Of a DNA stretch of 64,000 nucleotides, positions 37,782-46,408 are shown in pieces. Position 1 is the stretch's first letter. Every line of letters begins with the position of its first letter. Position numbers and translations under genes: made by a program. Source of the stretch: Accumulibacter sp. (lineage in GTDB: Bacteria > Pseudomonadota > Gammaproteobacteria > Burkholderiales > Rhodocyclaceae); contig NZ_JAMTDV010000102.1 of the NCBI RefSeq assembly GCF_023806565.1, positions 1 through 64,000 of the forward strand, read 5' to 3'. The notes beneath the pieces were generated by a model. It was given only the letters and a program-made list of their open reading frames with translations. It ran no database searches and was not told the origin of the DNA.

Positions 37782-39134
37782 TCAGCGTGAACGCGCCAGA
37801 TCGAAGTCCGCCGTATTGCGTTCGTCGATGAACAGGCGGGGCGGCTCGGGTGGCTCGCCGTTGCGGCAGGTGACCACGACGTTGGCCAGCACCTGCTTTT
37901 TCTGCAGCACTTCGACGGCGCAGCGACCGTAGACGCTTTCGATCGTGGCCAGCAGGTTGCGCGAGTAAGGGGTGGCGAGCGCACTGTCGAGGATCAGATT
38001 GGCGATGAGCAAACCGTCGGGATCGAGCACGCGCCGCGTTGCCTGCCAGAATTCGCGGGTGACCAGATGCCCCGGAATCGACGAATGCGCACTGTAGACG
38101 TCCACCAGCACTGCCGCAAAGCGCTGCGAGGTTCGGATCAGAAAGCTGCGGGCGTCATCGGCGATGAAGTCGCCGCGCGCCGCTGCGTGCAGAAAGTGCT
38201 TTTCGGCGATGTCCCGCACCGCCGGGTCGATATCGACATAAGTGTAGTGGTTGCTCGGCTCGCGGTGCGACAGAGTGAACCCGCCGGCGCCCAGGACCAG
38301 AATCCGGCGGTCGCGGAAGCCCATTTCATCGAGCAGCAGACTGCGGATGTGGCGAATGTAGCGCGCGTAGCGCGGCGGTTCGGATTCGTCGATCAGCGAG
38401 GCATACGAGCTGTTGTTCTTCAGAGCTCGCCCGTTGGCTGCGCCTTCGTAGTTGGCCGGCACCACCAGATAACTGGCGTACGCGGTTTCGATCTCCGGGC
38501 GCAGCCAGGAGTTGACGCCGACGGTGAGCAGCATGACGCTCAGGCCACCTGCTGTCGTCATCCAGCCGCGCCCGCGCAGCAGCATGTAGCCGATCGCCAG
38601 GCAGATTCCGCAGAGCGCCACTGCAGCCGCCACCCCAAGCCACTGCATGACAAGGAGCGACAAGGAGAGCGAGCCGAGGAACGAGCCGAGTGTCGAGTAG
38701 TAGAGTGCCCGGCCGCTGGCCTCTCCGACGCGTTCGTGCTGCAGCAGGTTGCTGAGGATCGGGACGGTTTGGCCGAGCAGCCAAGCGATCGGGCCGAGCA
38801 CGCCGATGATGAACCCGAGATAGGCGATTTCCGGCGGATTCAGCTTGTCAAACAGGAGGTCGACGCTTACCCCCGACAGCCCGGTTCCGGTCAGCAGCGC
38901 GGCGATCAGGAAATTCCTGGCGACGACTTCGCGAAAATCCTCGGCGACGCGCGCGCCGGCGTGGTAACCGAGTGCCAGCGCCAGCAGAAAGAAGCCGATG
39001 GTAGGGGCGGTGACGACGATCGAGCTGCCCATGTGCGGGACCAACTGGCGCAGGGCGATGATCTCGGCGCCGAGCGAGCAGAAGCCCTCGATGAAGACGA
39101 CCGTAAAGACCGGGAATCGTGGCATGGCGGGCAT
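37782..39134 (-). CDS. membrane spermidine-synthase-like protein (MFS-PABS fusion)
   Basis: A 450-aa two-part protein. Residues 1-210 contain about 6-7 membrane helices (FCSLGAEIIALRQLVPHMGSS, FLLALALGYHAGARVAE, LGPIAWLLGQTVPIL). Residues 225-440 are a spermidine-synthase-like methyltransferase fold with the SAM-pocket ILVLGAGGFTLSHRE, YVDIDPAV and ADDARSFL. The aminopropyl-transfer signature D-S-T/S-D-P is replaced by VDVYSAHSSIPGHLVT, so it may not make spermidine. Start: ATG 39134 or ATG 39125. It converges with the OadG gene, 71 bp between stops. Confidence 0.85.
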   Translation of the reverse strand: MPAMPRFPVFTVVFIEGFCSLGAEIIALRQLVPHMGSSIVVTAPTIGFFLLALALGYHAGARVAEDFREVVARNFLIAALLTGTGLSGVSVDLLFDKLNPPEIAYLGFIIGVLGPIAWLLGQTVPILSNLLQHERVGEASGRALYYSTLGSFLGSLSLSLLVMQWLGVAAAVALCGICLAIGYMLLRGRGWMTTAGGLSVMLLTVGVNSWLRPEIETAYASYLVVPANYEGAANGRALKNNSSYASLIDESEPPRYARYIRHIRSLLLDEMGFRDRRILVLGAGGFTLSHREPSNHYTYVDIDPAVRDIAEKHFLHAAARGDFIADDARSFLIRTSQRFAAVLVDVYSAHSSIPGHLVTREFWQATRRVLDPDGLLIANLILDSALATPYSRNLLATIESVYGRCAVEVLQKKQVLANVVVTCRNGEPPEPPRLFIDERNTADFDLARSR

Positions 39135-39210
39135 GGCGCCGGGTGAACCGATCCGGCACTATAGCGCAGCAGCGCATCTGCTGCTGGTCGATGAACAGCC
39201 AGGAAGAGGC

Positions 39211-40113
39211 TCAGGAACCGACGGCCCGGTTTGCCAGCTGGTCCGGGGCATCGCCAGCCGGTCGCGACGAGTCCGCGCCGCTCACGCACGACAGAAATTC
39301 TGGAGGGATCTGCAGGCGGTCGAGCAACGTTTGCCGATCGATGTGCAACAGTTTCTCGATCGCCGAGAAATCGTCTGACAGGGCCGGATCGGTCCAGCCG
39401 TCGATCGAGTGACGGGCGAGGCAGACTGCCAGCTTGACGTTCCGCACCCTGGCCAGTTGGGCGTTGTTGTCGTCCATCATGGCGATCAGCAGTTCGGGCA
39501 GATGCCAGCTGCGGCACAGCACCAACTGCAGCTCGATCAGCGGGAAGCCAAGTGCCGCCTGCTGCGCGCTGGCGCTGCGCAGTGTCCGGTCGGCCTGCAG
39601 GCGCGCGCGGATCGCGGTGGCCAACTGTGGGGCAAAACACCACAGCAGAATCTCGGCGATGTCGTGCAACAGTGCCGCCAGCGCAACTTCCTCGATGTTC
39701 ATGTCGTGACGAGCGAATGCCCAGTCGTGCGCGTAGCGCGAGGCGCGTTGCGCGCGCAGGATCACCTGCAGCACGCCGAGCAGGGCTTGTGGTTGCTCGG
39801 CGAGCAGGCTCTCCAGGGTGAGCGGCTGGTCGAACCTCCGAAAAAACGGGTCGACGCCGAGCATCATCACCGCGCTGGCGATGTTGGTGATGTCGCTCCG
39901 CAGGCGGCTGCTGCCGACGGTATGCGTCAGCAGACGCAGGGCCATCAACGGATCCTGGAGGACGATGTCGGTGATGTCACGGCCGCTGATCCGGTCCGCA
40001 TTCCGGCGCGCCTGCTCGAGACGGCGTGCCGTCTGGCGCAGGATCGGCATTTCGCAGCCGCTGAGGAAAGTCACCCAGCCTGCCAGACCGTCCGGGGTTG
40101 GCTTGTCGAGCAT
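39211..40113 (-). CDS. HDOD domain protein
   Basis: A 300-aa cytoplasmic signalling protein. The start at 40113 (MLDKPTPDGLAGWV) is chosen because the upstream extension overlaps the next gene and shows no conservation. The HDOD core shows LQDPLMALRLLTHTVGSS, TNIASAVMMLGVDPFFR and AALLHDIAEILLW, where an active HD phosphohydrolase would have H-D-x-x-K; here the second half reads IAEIL, so no catalysis is expected. The role of standalone HDOD proteins is regulatory and unclear. This is the second HDOD protein of the window (the other is fused to a cyclase at 10.7 kb). Confidence 0.87.
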   Translation of the reverse strand: MLDKPTPDGLAGWVTFLSGCEMPILRQTARRLEQARRNADRISGRDITDIVLQDPLMALRLLTHTVGSSRLRSDITNIASAVMMLGVDPFFRRFDQPLTLESLLAEQPQALLGVLQVILRAQRASRYAHDWAFARHDMNIEEVALAALLHDIAEILLWCFAPQLATAIRARLQADRTLRSASAQQAALGFPLIELQLVLCRSWHLPELLIAMMDDNNAQLARVRNVKLAVCLARHSIDGWTDPALSDDFSAIEKLLHIDRQTLLDRLQIPPEFLSCVSGADSSRPAGDAPDQLANRAVGS

Positions 40114-40243
40114 CGAGCCTGTCTCATGGGGGCGCCGAAGGAACGTACCGGGCGGGGCGATCCTCCGAGTGGGTCGTGCCAACGATGGTAGCCGTGGCGC
40201 CGCTGCCGTGCAAGTACCTGTTCCGGGCCGTCGGTCGCCGACA

Positions 40244-41524
40244 TCAGAAGCGCTCGTCGGGCCGCAGGTAGCGCCATTGACCGGAAGGCAGCTGGCCAAG
40301 AGAAACACTGCCAATGCGCACGCGTTTGATCGTCGCCGCCTTTGTGCCGACCAGTTCGCACATCCGCTGAATCTGTTGTTTGCGGCTTTCATGCAGGACG
40401 AAGCGCAGGAGCTGCGTGCCGAGCCAGGAAACCTGCGCTGGCCGCAGCTTGACTCCGTCCAGTGAGAGGCCGTACCGGAGTCGTTCCAGCGCGTCTGCCG
40501 GCAGCTTGCCCTCGATACGCACGTGGTATTCCTTCTCAAGTTTCGCGTCGCCGCCAGTTACGCGGCGGGCCACGCTGCCTTCGTGGGTGAACACGAGCAT
40601 GCCAGCCTCGTCGGCGTCGAGCCTGCCGGCAGGCGCCAGACGGCGGAGATGCGACGACTGGAAGCGCCGCCCACTACTGTCTTCCGTCCAATGATTGTCG
40701 GGCCGGATCAACTGGGCGACGCCGCTACGATCGTCCTCCTGCGGCACCGGGCCGGCAGCGTGGGGTTTGTTGTAGAGGACGGTGACGCTTTCGCTGTGGT
40801 GGCGGATCGCTGCATCCTTGATGCGGATCGTGGCTTGCGGGTTTACCCTGGCGCCAAGCCGTGCGACCACCTCTCCGTCGACGCTGACCCAGCCGTTCTC
40901 GATCCACTCGTCGGCCTGGCGTCGTGAACACGCTGCCAATTCGCTTACCAGCTTCGCCAACCGTGGTGATTCCTTCGCCAGTCCGCGCGTGACGGCAACT
41001 GCATTGCCCGGTGTGCTGGCGGCCACTTGCTCTGCTGACGGTGTTTCCGTCGCCAGATCACCTCGCGCACGCGCCGCAAGCGGCGAGGTTTGCGTGCGCG
41101 GCGCCGGCAGCGAGGCGCGTGCGCCGGTGCTGCGGGCAACGCCGCGCGGAGGGTGCAACTTTGCCGGCTTGACCGATGGCTCGGGGCAGGCCGGTTCGCA
41201 GGAGGTTCCTGTGCGGGCATGTGCGCCGCTTGCGTCCGGCGCAGCCTCTGCCGGCAGGTCGCCATTCGCCTTGCTGCGCGAGGGCGCTGGACGCGCAGCC
41301 GATTTTTCACGGCGGCCGGCGGTTCGTGAATCGTCGTCGCAGCGCGGAGCGTCGATCGTCTCCGGCATCGGCGCAGCGGACGGCTCTGCTGGCACGACCG
41401 TACGCCCGCGTCCGGCCTGCCTGGCGTTCGGTGCGCCGCCACGAATCGGCTTGCGCACCGCGGCCCGCGGGTCTCGCCCAGTGGCGGCAGGTTTCTTGGG
41501 CAACTTGAGCGTCGGGCGAGGCAT
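40244..41524 (-). CDS. 23S rRNA pseudouridine synthase, RluF-like, with long disordered N-terminus
   Basis: A 426-aa enzyme. Residues 1-185 are low-complexity, rich in Ala, Pro, Arg and Ser, with no fold expected. An S4 RNA-binding domain follows (188-235: RLAKLVSELAACSRRQADEWI), then the RluB/E/F-type catalytic domain. The catalytic aspartate is D303 in GRLDADEAGMLVFT, followed by LEKEYHVRIEGKLP and the ESRKQQIQRMCELVG motif. It makes pseudouridine in 23S rRNA or tRNA. The start at 41524 (MPRPTLKLPKK) is the first ATG after an upstream region that would be unrelated. Confidence 0.9.
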   Translation of the reverse strand: MPRPTLKLPKKPAATGRDPRAAVRKPIRGGAPNARQAGRGRTVVPAEPSAAPMPETIDAPRCDDDSRTAGRREKSAARPAPSRSKANGDLPAEAAPDASGAHARTGTSCEPACPEPSVKPAKLHPPRGVARSTGARASLPAPRTQTSPLAARARGDLATETPSAEQVAASTPGNAVAVTRGLAKESPRLAKLVSELAACSRRQADEWIENGWVSVDGEVVARLGARVNPQATIRIKDAAIRHHSESVTVLYNKPHAAGPVPQEDDRSGVAQLIRPDNHWTEDSSGRRFQSSHLRRLAPAGRLDADEAGMLVFTHEGSVARRVTGGDAKLEKEYHVRIEGKLPADALERLRYGLSLDGVKLRPAQVSWLGTQLLRFVLHESRKQQIQRMCELVGTKAATIKRVRIGSVSLGQLPSGQWRYLRPDERF

Positions 41525-41784
41525 GGCGTGGCTTTCCGCGGGGTGGGGGATCAGGGGCGGACAGTTTACGCCAGAAATGGCGGTTTCCTCCTGCGGAATG
41601 GTGTCGCGACGCTGTCCCGGAATGCCCGGCTGCTCCTTGCGCAGCGCCCCCTGCACGTGTTGCCGGCCGCCGTTTCTGGTACGCTGCGCAGCGAGGGGGG
41701 AGAACATGATGATCGGTCGTTGACCCGACGCGTTCCGTTCTCTGGAGATCTGCGCTGCCCAACTGCCCAGGATAGACTGCCGTC

Positions 41785-43749
41785 ATGCCACAGTATCCAA
41801 AAAGCGCCATCGGCAATCTCGCCGATCTCGAGGAGGGACAGATCGCCCTGTCGGGATTCATCGTACAGCACGACAAAGGGCTCTACGTAAGAATCCCGCA
41901 AATCGGATCCGAGAATGATTTCCCGGAATTCGTCAATCGCGTGGCCGCTTCCGGCCTCTACTTCCGGGAACTCGACTATCTGCAGTTCTCTTCCCTGCTC
42001 TACGACGAGCCGGCCAGTCGCAGCCCCGGAGCCGGCGACGAGGTGTTCCTGGCAGCCGATATCACTGCTTTTCGGCCAGAGCGCCAGGCTCTCTATCAGG
42101 ATTTCTCGATCGACAACGGCGAGGCAAGCTATCTCTTCGAGCCGCTCTATGGCACCGAAGGGGGCGACGACCAAGCATGGATCAAGGACGGCGAGGACGG
42201 TCATCAGGCGTCCCCGGGCAGAGCGCGCCGCCCGTTGGAGATCCGAATCTACCTAGATATCGACGAATTCATCATCAACGCCTGGAACAAGGGGGTCCGT
42301 TTCGGTATCGATCTTGCCGCTCTGGGCGAAGCGATCGAAGTCGACAGGCCGGAACGGCGCGTGGTCGCGCGCCGGCGGCCGTATCTTCCCGGCAAGGACG
42401 CCGAAATCATCGAGCAGGCGCCTGGACTGCATCGGAACAATGCGCCGCGCCAACTGGTCGGTGGCCGCTTCGATCTGCGCCAGTTCGAGACACGTTATCC
42501 GCAGGTCACCGCCGGCCTCCGCCTGGTGAGGAAGACGCCGCGCACGCTCGGTGTGGATGGGCGCGACCTCAGCGGTGAGATTCTGCCCGCACCTCTGCCC
42601 AAAGATTTCGACCTGGAGACGCTGGCCGGTCCGGGAACCCGGGTCAGCCGGGAACAGGGTGGCGATTACCTGCTCTCGTCGGTCTACGGATTCCTCAATA
42701 TCGACCGGCGCAGCAACCAGTTTTCGGTGGTCGACAAGATCGTCAGCCATGAGGGGGTAAGTGCCCGCACGACCGGTGACCTCACGCTCACCGGTGACGT
42801 CTATGAGCAGCACGGCGAGATTCAGGAACATCGCATAGTGCAGTGTCGCAGTATCACTGCGTACGCGGATGTCTTTGGCAAGATCGTTTCCGGCGGCGGA
42901 GTCGTCCACCTGCGGCACAACCTCGTTGGCGGCAGCGCCAGCAACGAGGATGGCGACATCGTGGTCGACGGGCGGGCTTCGGCATCGACACTGGTCGCGC
43001 AGCAAGGATGCATCACGGTAAAGCGGGCGGACAACTGTGTGATCGTTGGTCGTCGGGTCGTTGTCGGGCAGGCGACGAATTGCGACATCGTAGCCGACGA
43101 GCTGAGTCTGGATCTCTCGGAAGCCTGCGCGCTCGCCGGCAGGAGCATCCGCGTCCGGGTGAGCCGTTCGCGCTGGGAGGTAGAGAGCGTGCTGCTGCTT
43201 CTGCTGCCGGATCTCTCGGGCCATGCGCTGCAACTCGCCGCGCTCGAAAAGAAACGCGTGGCACTGCGCAAGGCGCTTGCCGATCAGCGTGCCCGGATGG
43301 GCGCGCTGCAGGGCGAGAAAGACGTCGCGAGCTACCTGTCGCTGGGCGGCAAGCTGCGCCGTCACGAAGTCACGCTGAGCCCGGAGCAGCAACTCGGCTG
43401 GCGCCGTCTCTCGGCGTTGGTCGCTCCGGCCTTGCGGACCTTGTCGCAACTGACCGATACGATCCGCGAGCATGACGAACAACTGGCGGCACTGGACGCG
43501 CAGGTCGAGGAACTCCTGGCAGCCAGAAGACGGTGCTGCAGCGGTCTCTCCTGCACGATCGACCGGGTCGAAGGGGAAACGCGGGTCGATACCCTGTCGC
43601 TTCGTCTATCCGATACACCGCTTGGCGATCTGCCGAGCAAGGAATTGAGAATTCGCCTGCGTCGGACCGACGCCGCCAGGAGGCGGCTCTTCAGCGGAGC
43701 AAGCGGCCAGTTCTCCTGGACTTACGACAACCAGTCGGCTGCCAGCTAG
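41785..43749 (+). CDS. FapA/DUF342 family protein
   Basis: A 654-aa protein of the FapA (DUF342) family. Residues about 150-290 contain FapA_N-like text (LGVDGRDLSGEILPAPLPKD), and 300-460 a parallel beta-helix-like polymer-forming region (ISHEGVSARTTGDLTLTGDVYEQ, GGGVVHLRHNLVGGSASN, KRADNCVIVGRRVVVGQATN). A C-terminal coiled coil follows (KKRVALRKALADQRARMGALQG). In Vibrio such proteins help place the flagellum, in other bacteria the role is open. No flagellar gene is near. The gene runs toward cphA, with 11 bp between the stops. Confidence 0.88.
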   Translation: MPQYPKSAIGNLADLEEGQIALSGFIVQHDKGLYVRIPQIGSENDFPEFVNRVAASGLYFRELDYLQFSSLLYDEPASRSPGAGDEVFLAADITAFRPERQALYQDFSIDNGEASYLFEPLYGTEGGDDQAWIKDGEDGHQASPGRARRPLEIRIYLDIDEFIINAWNKGVRFGIDLAALGEAIEVDRPERRVVARRRPYLPGKDAEIIEQAPGLHRNNAPRQLVGGRFDLRQFETRYPQVTAGLRLVRKTPRTLGVDGRDLSGEILPAPLPKDFDLETLAGPGTRVSREQGGDYLLSSVYGFLNIDRRSNQFSVVDKIVSHEGVSARTTGDLTLTGDVYEQHGEIQEHRIVQCRSITAYADVFGKIVSGGGVVHLRHNLVGGSASNEDGDIVVDGRASASTLVAQQGCITVKRADNCVIVGRRVVVGQATNCDIVADELSLDLSEACALAGRSIRVRVSRSRWEVESVLLLLLPDLSGHALQLAALEKKRVALRKALADQRARMGALQGEKDVASYLSLGGKLRRHEVTLSPEQQLGWRRLSALVAPALRTLSQLTDTIREHDEQLAALDAQVEELLAARRRCCSGLSCTIDRVEGETRVDTLSLRLSDTPLGDLPSKELRIRLRRTDAARRRLFSGASGQFSWTYDNQSAAS

Positions 43750-43760
43750 CGGCTCCTCCG

Positions 43761-46343
43761 TCAGCCTTCGGCCAGGCGCTGGTGGATGTGTTCGAGCGCT
43801 TCCTCGATCTGATCGATCAGGATCAGGCAGAGATCGCCGGATTGCAGCTTTGCCAGCGCCATGTCGATGGCGAGAAACTCGCCGCGGATCTCCTCGACTT
43901 CCGATGTCCGTCTGGCGTTTCTCAGGCCCTCGCGCAGCAGGGCGAGCACTTCACCGTCGGCACGGCCGCGTTGGCACTGATCCTGATAGAGCAGTACCCG
44001 ATCGAAAGCGTCACCGAGAATTTCGGTCTGCTGGCGGATGTCTTCGTCTCGCCGGTCGCCCGCACCGCTGATCACCACCGAGCGTTTGCCGCCCGCCGCC
44101 AGGGGCAGGTTGTCGATCGCATCCACCAGCGCCTGAATGGCATCGGGGTTGTGGCCATAGTCGGCAATCAGCGTCGCACCACGATAGTGGAACACGTTGA
44201 AGCGTCCAGGCGCAGTACGCGCGTCGTTTACGAAGCTGCCGAGACCACGCTCTATCGTCGGCCAGTCGAGGCCCAGAGCCCACGCCGCCGCGGTTGCCGC
44301 CATGGCGTTTTCTATCTGGAAGCCAATGGCGCCCTGCTGGGTGACCGGGATTCCTGCCAGCGCGATGCGGTGTTCCACGCCTCCCCCGGAGGCGACGATC
44401 GAATCACCGTCGCGATAGACCACCCGCTTTCGTTGCGCCCGGTGCATTGCCATTACCGGATGGTTGCGATCGGAGGTGAAGAAAGTGACGCTGCCCGGGC
44501 AGGAATCGGCCATTCGCGCGACCATCGGATCGGCGGCGTTGAGCACGGCGACGCCGCTTCCCGGTCGCACGTTCTGCACGATCACGCGCTTGACGACCGA
44601 CAAGTCCTCGACCGTGCTGATGTAGGAAAGCCCGAGGTGATCACCGAGACCGATGTTGGTGACCACCGCGACGTCGCAACGGTCGAAACCCAGTCCTTCG
44701 CGCAGTACTCCGCCGCGCGCCGTCTCGAGCACGGCTGCATCGACGTCGGGGTGGAGGAGGACGTTCCTGGCGCTCTTCGGGCCACTGCAGTCGCCGGTAT
44801 CGATCCGCCTGACGCCGACATAGACGCCGTCGGTGGTGGTCATGCCCACCCGCAGGCCGTTCTCGCCAAGAATGTGGGCGATCAGGCGGACGGTGGTCGT
44901 CTTGCCATTCGTCCCTGCCACCGCGACCAGAGGAATGCGCGCGTCGTCGCCCGGCGCGAACATGTTGGCGATGATCGCTTCGCCGACCGGCTGCCCCTTG
45001 CCGAACGAGGGCTGCAGATGCATCCGTAAGCCCGGTGCGGCATTGATTTCGACGATGCCACCGCCCTGCGCCTCGAGCGGACGCAGCACACTGTCGCAGA
45101 CGACATCGACCCCGGCGATGTCGAGGCCGACGGTCTGCGCCGCGGCGACCGCCTGCGCCGCAAATTCGGGATGGACGTCGTCGGTGACGTCGGTTGCCGT
45201 GCCGCCGGTGGAGAGATTCGCGTTGTTGCGCAGGACGACGCGTCGGCCGCGCGCCGGCACCGATTCCGGGGTCAGTCCGGCAGCCGTCAGGCGGGCGAGC
45301 GCCACGTCGTCGAGGCGAATCTTGGTCAGCGATGTAGCGTGGCCTTCACCGCGGCGCGGGTCGCTGTTTACGCGGTCCACGAGTTGGCGGATGGTGTGGC
45401 TGCCATCACCGATGACCAGTGGCGGATCGCGGCGCGCGGCGGCGACCAGTTTGTCGCCGACGATCAGCAGCCGGTAGTCGTGACCAGGAAGGTAGCGTTC
45501 GACGAGGACTTCGTCGCTGACCTCATGGGCGATCGCGTAAGCGGCTTCGATCTGCTCGCGCGTGTTCAGATTGACGGCGACGCCTTTGCCCTGGTTGCCG
45601 TCCTGCGGCTTGACGACGACCGGGCCCCCGATTTCGCACGCCGCCGCCCATGCGTCCTCGGCACTGAGGACCGGTCGACCGGTGGGAACCGGTACGCCGG
45701 CGGCGTGCAGGAGGATCTTGCTGAGTTCTTTGTCCTGGGCAATCGACTCGGCGACGGCGCTGGTCGAATCGGTCTCTGCCGCCTGGATGCGCCGCTGCCT
45801 GCTGCCCCAGCCAAACTGTACCATGCTGCCCTCGGTCAGCCGCCGGTAAGGAATGTTGCGTGCGACGGCGGCGTAGACGATGGCGCCGGTACTCGGGCCG
45901 AGGCGCCTGTCTTCGTCGAGCTCGCGCAGGCGATCGAGCGCTCCGGCAAGGTCGAACGGCGCGTCCTCGACGGCTGCCTGACAGAGTTCCTGCGCCAGTT
46001 CCAGCGCCAGGCGGCCAACTGCCTCTTCGCTGTACTCGACCACCACCTGATAGACGCCATTTTCCAGCGTCTGTGACGTGCGGCTGAAGGTGACCGGGCA
46101 GCCCGCCTGCGCCTGCAGGCCGAGGGTTGCGAATTCGAGCGCCTGCGCCATTGCTATCGCTTCCTCATGTCCGGCCGGTCCGAGCATGGCGAGCTCCGGG
46201 AAGCGTTCGCGGAGACGGTTTTCGAATTCCGGCATCTGGTCGATGCTGCGCTCGTCTTCGGCGCAATAGACGATCGCTTCGAGCGCCGTGTGTCTGCTCC
46301 AGAGATTCGGGCCGCGCAGGGCGCGGATACGCGAGACTTGCAT
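43761..46343 (-). CDS. cphA: cyanophycin synthetase (CphA, long form)
   Basis: An 860-aa ligase that builds cyanophycin, poly-aspartate with arginine side chains, using ATP. Domains: N-terminal domain (1-160), ATP-grasp (about 205-465: VVVKPQDGNQGKGVAV, DIAGVDVVCDSVL, GIVEINAAPGLRMHL), and a complete Mur-ligase-like half with P-loop GTNGKTTT at 477-484 and the C-terminal domain LIADYGHNPDAIQALV. The HxxEH motif seen in the N-terminal domain of the neighbouring paralogue is here QALEF (about 67-71), so any primer-trimming hydrolase activity there is probably lost. Last gene of the operon, 65 bp after the short paralogue. Confidence 0.96.
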   Translation of the reverse strand: MQVSRIRALRGPNLWSRHTALEAIVYCAEDERSIDQMPEFENRLRERFPELAMLGPAGHEEAIAMAQALEFATLGLQAQAGCPVTFSRTSQTLENGVYQVVVEYSEEAVGRLALELAQELCQAAVEDAPFDLAGALDRLRELDEDRRLGPSTGAIVYAAVARNIPYRRLTEGSMVQFGWGSRQRRIQAAETDSTSAVAESIAQDKELSKILLHAAGVPVPTGRPVLSAEDAWAAACEIGGPVVVKPQDGNQGKGVAVNLNTREQIEAAYAIAHEVSDEVLVERYLPGHDYRLLIVGDKLVAAARRDPPLVIGDGSHTIRQLVDRVNSDPRRGEGHATSLTKIRLDDVALARLTAAGLTPESVPARGRRVVLRNNANLSTGGTATDVTDDVHPEFAAQAVAAAQTVGLDIAGVDVVCDSVLRPLEAQGGGIVEINAAPGLRMHLQPSFGKGQPVGEAIIANMFAPGDDARIPLVAVAGTNGKTTTVRLIAHILGENGLRVGMTTTDGVYVGVRRIDTGDCSGPKSARNVLLHPDVDAAVLETARGGVLREGLGFDRCDVAVVTNIGLGDHLGLSYISTVEDLSVVKRVIVQNVRPGSGVAVLNAADPMVARMADSCPGSVTFFTSDRNHPVMAMHRAQRKRVVYRDGDSIVASGGGVEHRIALAGIPVTQQGAIGFQIENAMAATAAAWALGLDWPTIERGLGSFVNDARTAPGRFNVFHYRGATLIADYGHNPDAIQALVDAIDNLPLAAGGKRSVVISGAGDRRDEDIRQQTEILGDAFDRVLLYQDQCQRGRADGEVLALLREGLRNARRTSEVEEIRGEFLAIDMALAKLQSGDLCLILIDQIEEALEHIHQRLAEG

Positions 46344-46408
46344 GAAAGGGTTCCTCTTCTGATTGGTTCCGGAGAGCGGATGGCCTGGCGCCTGCCGAGC
46401 GCGGTGAA

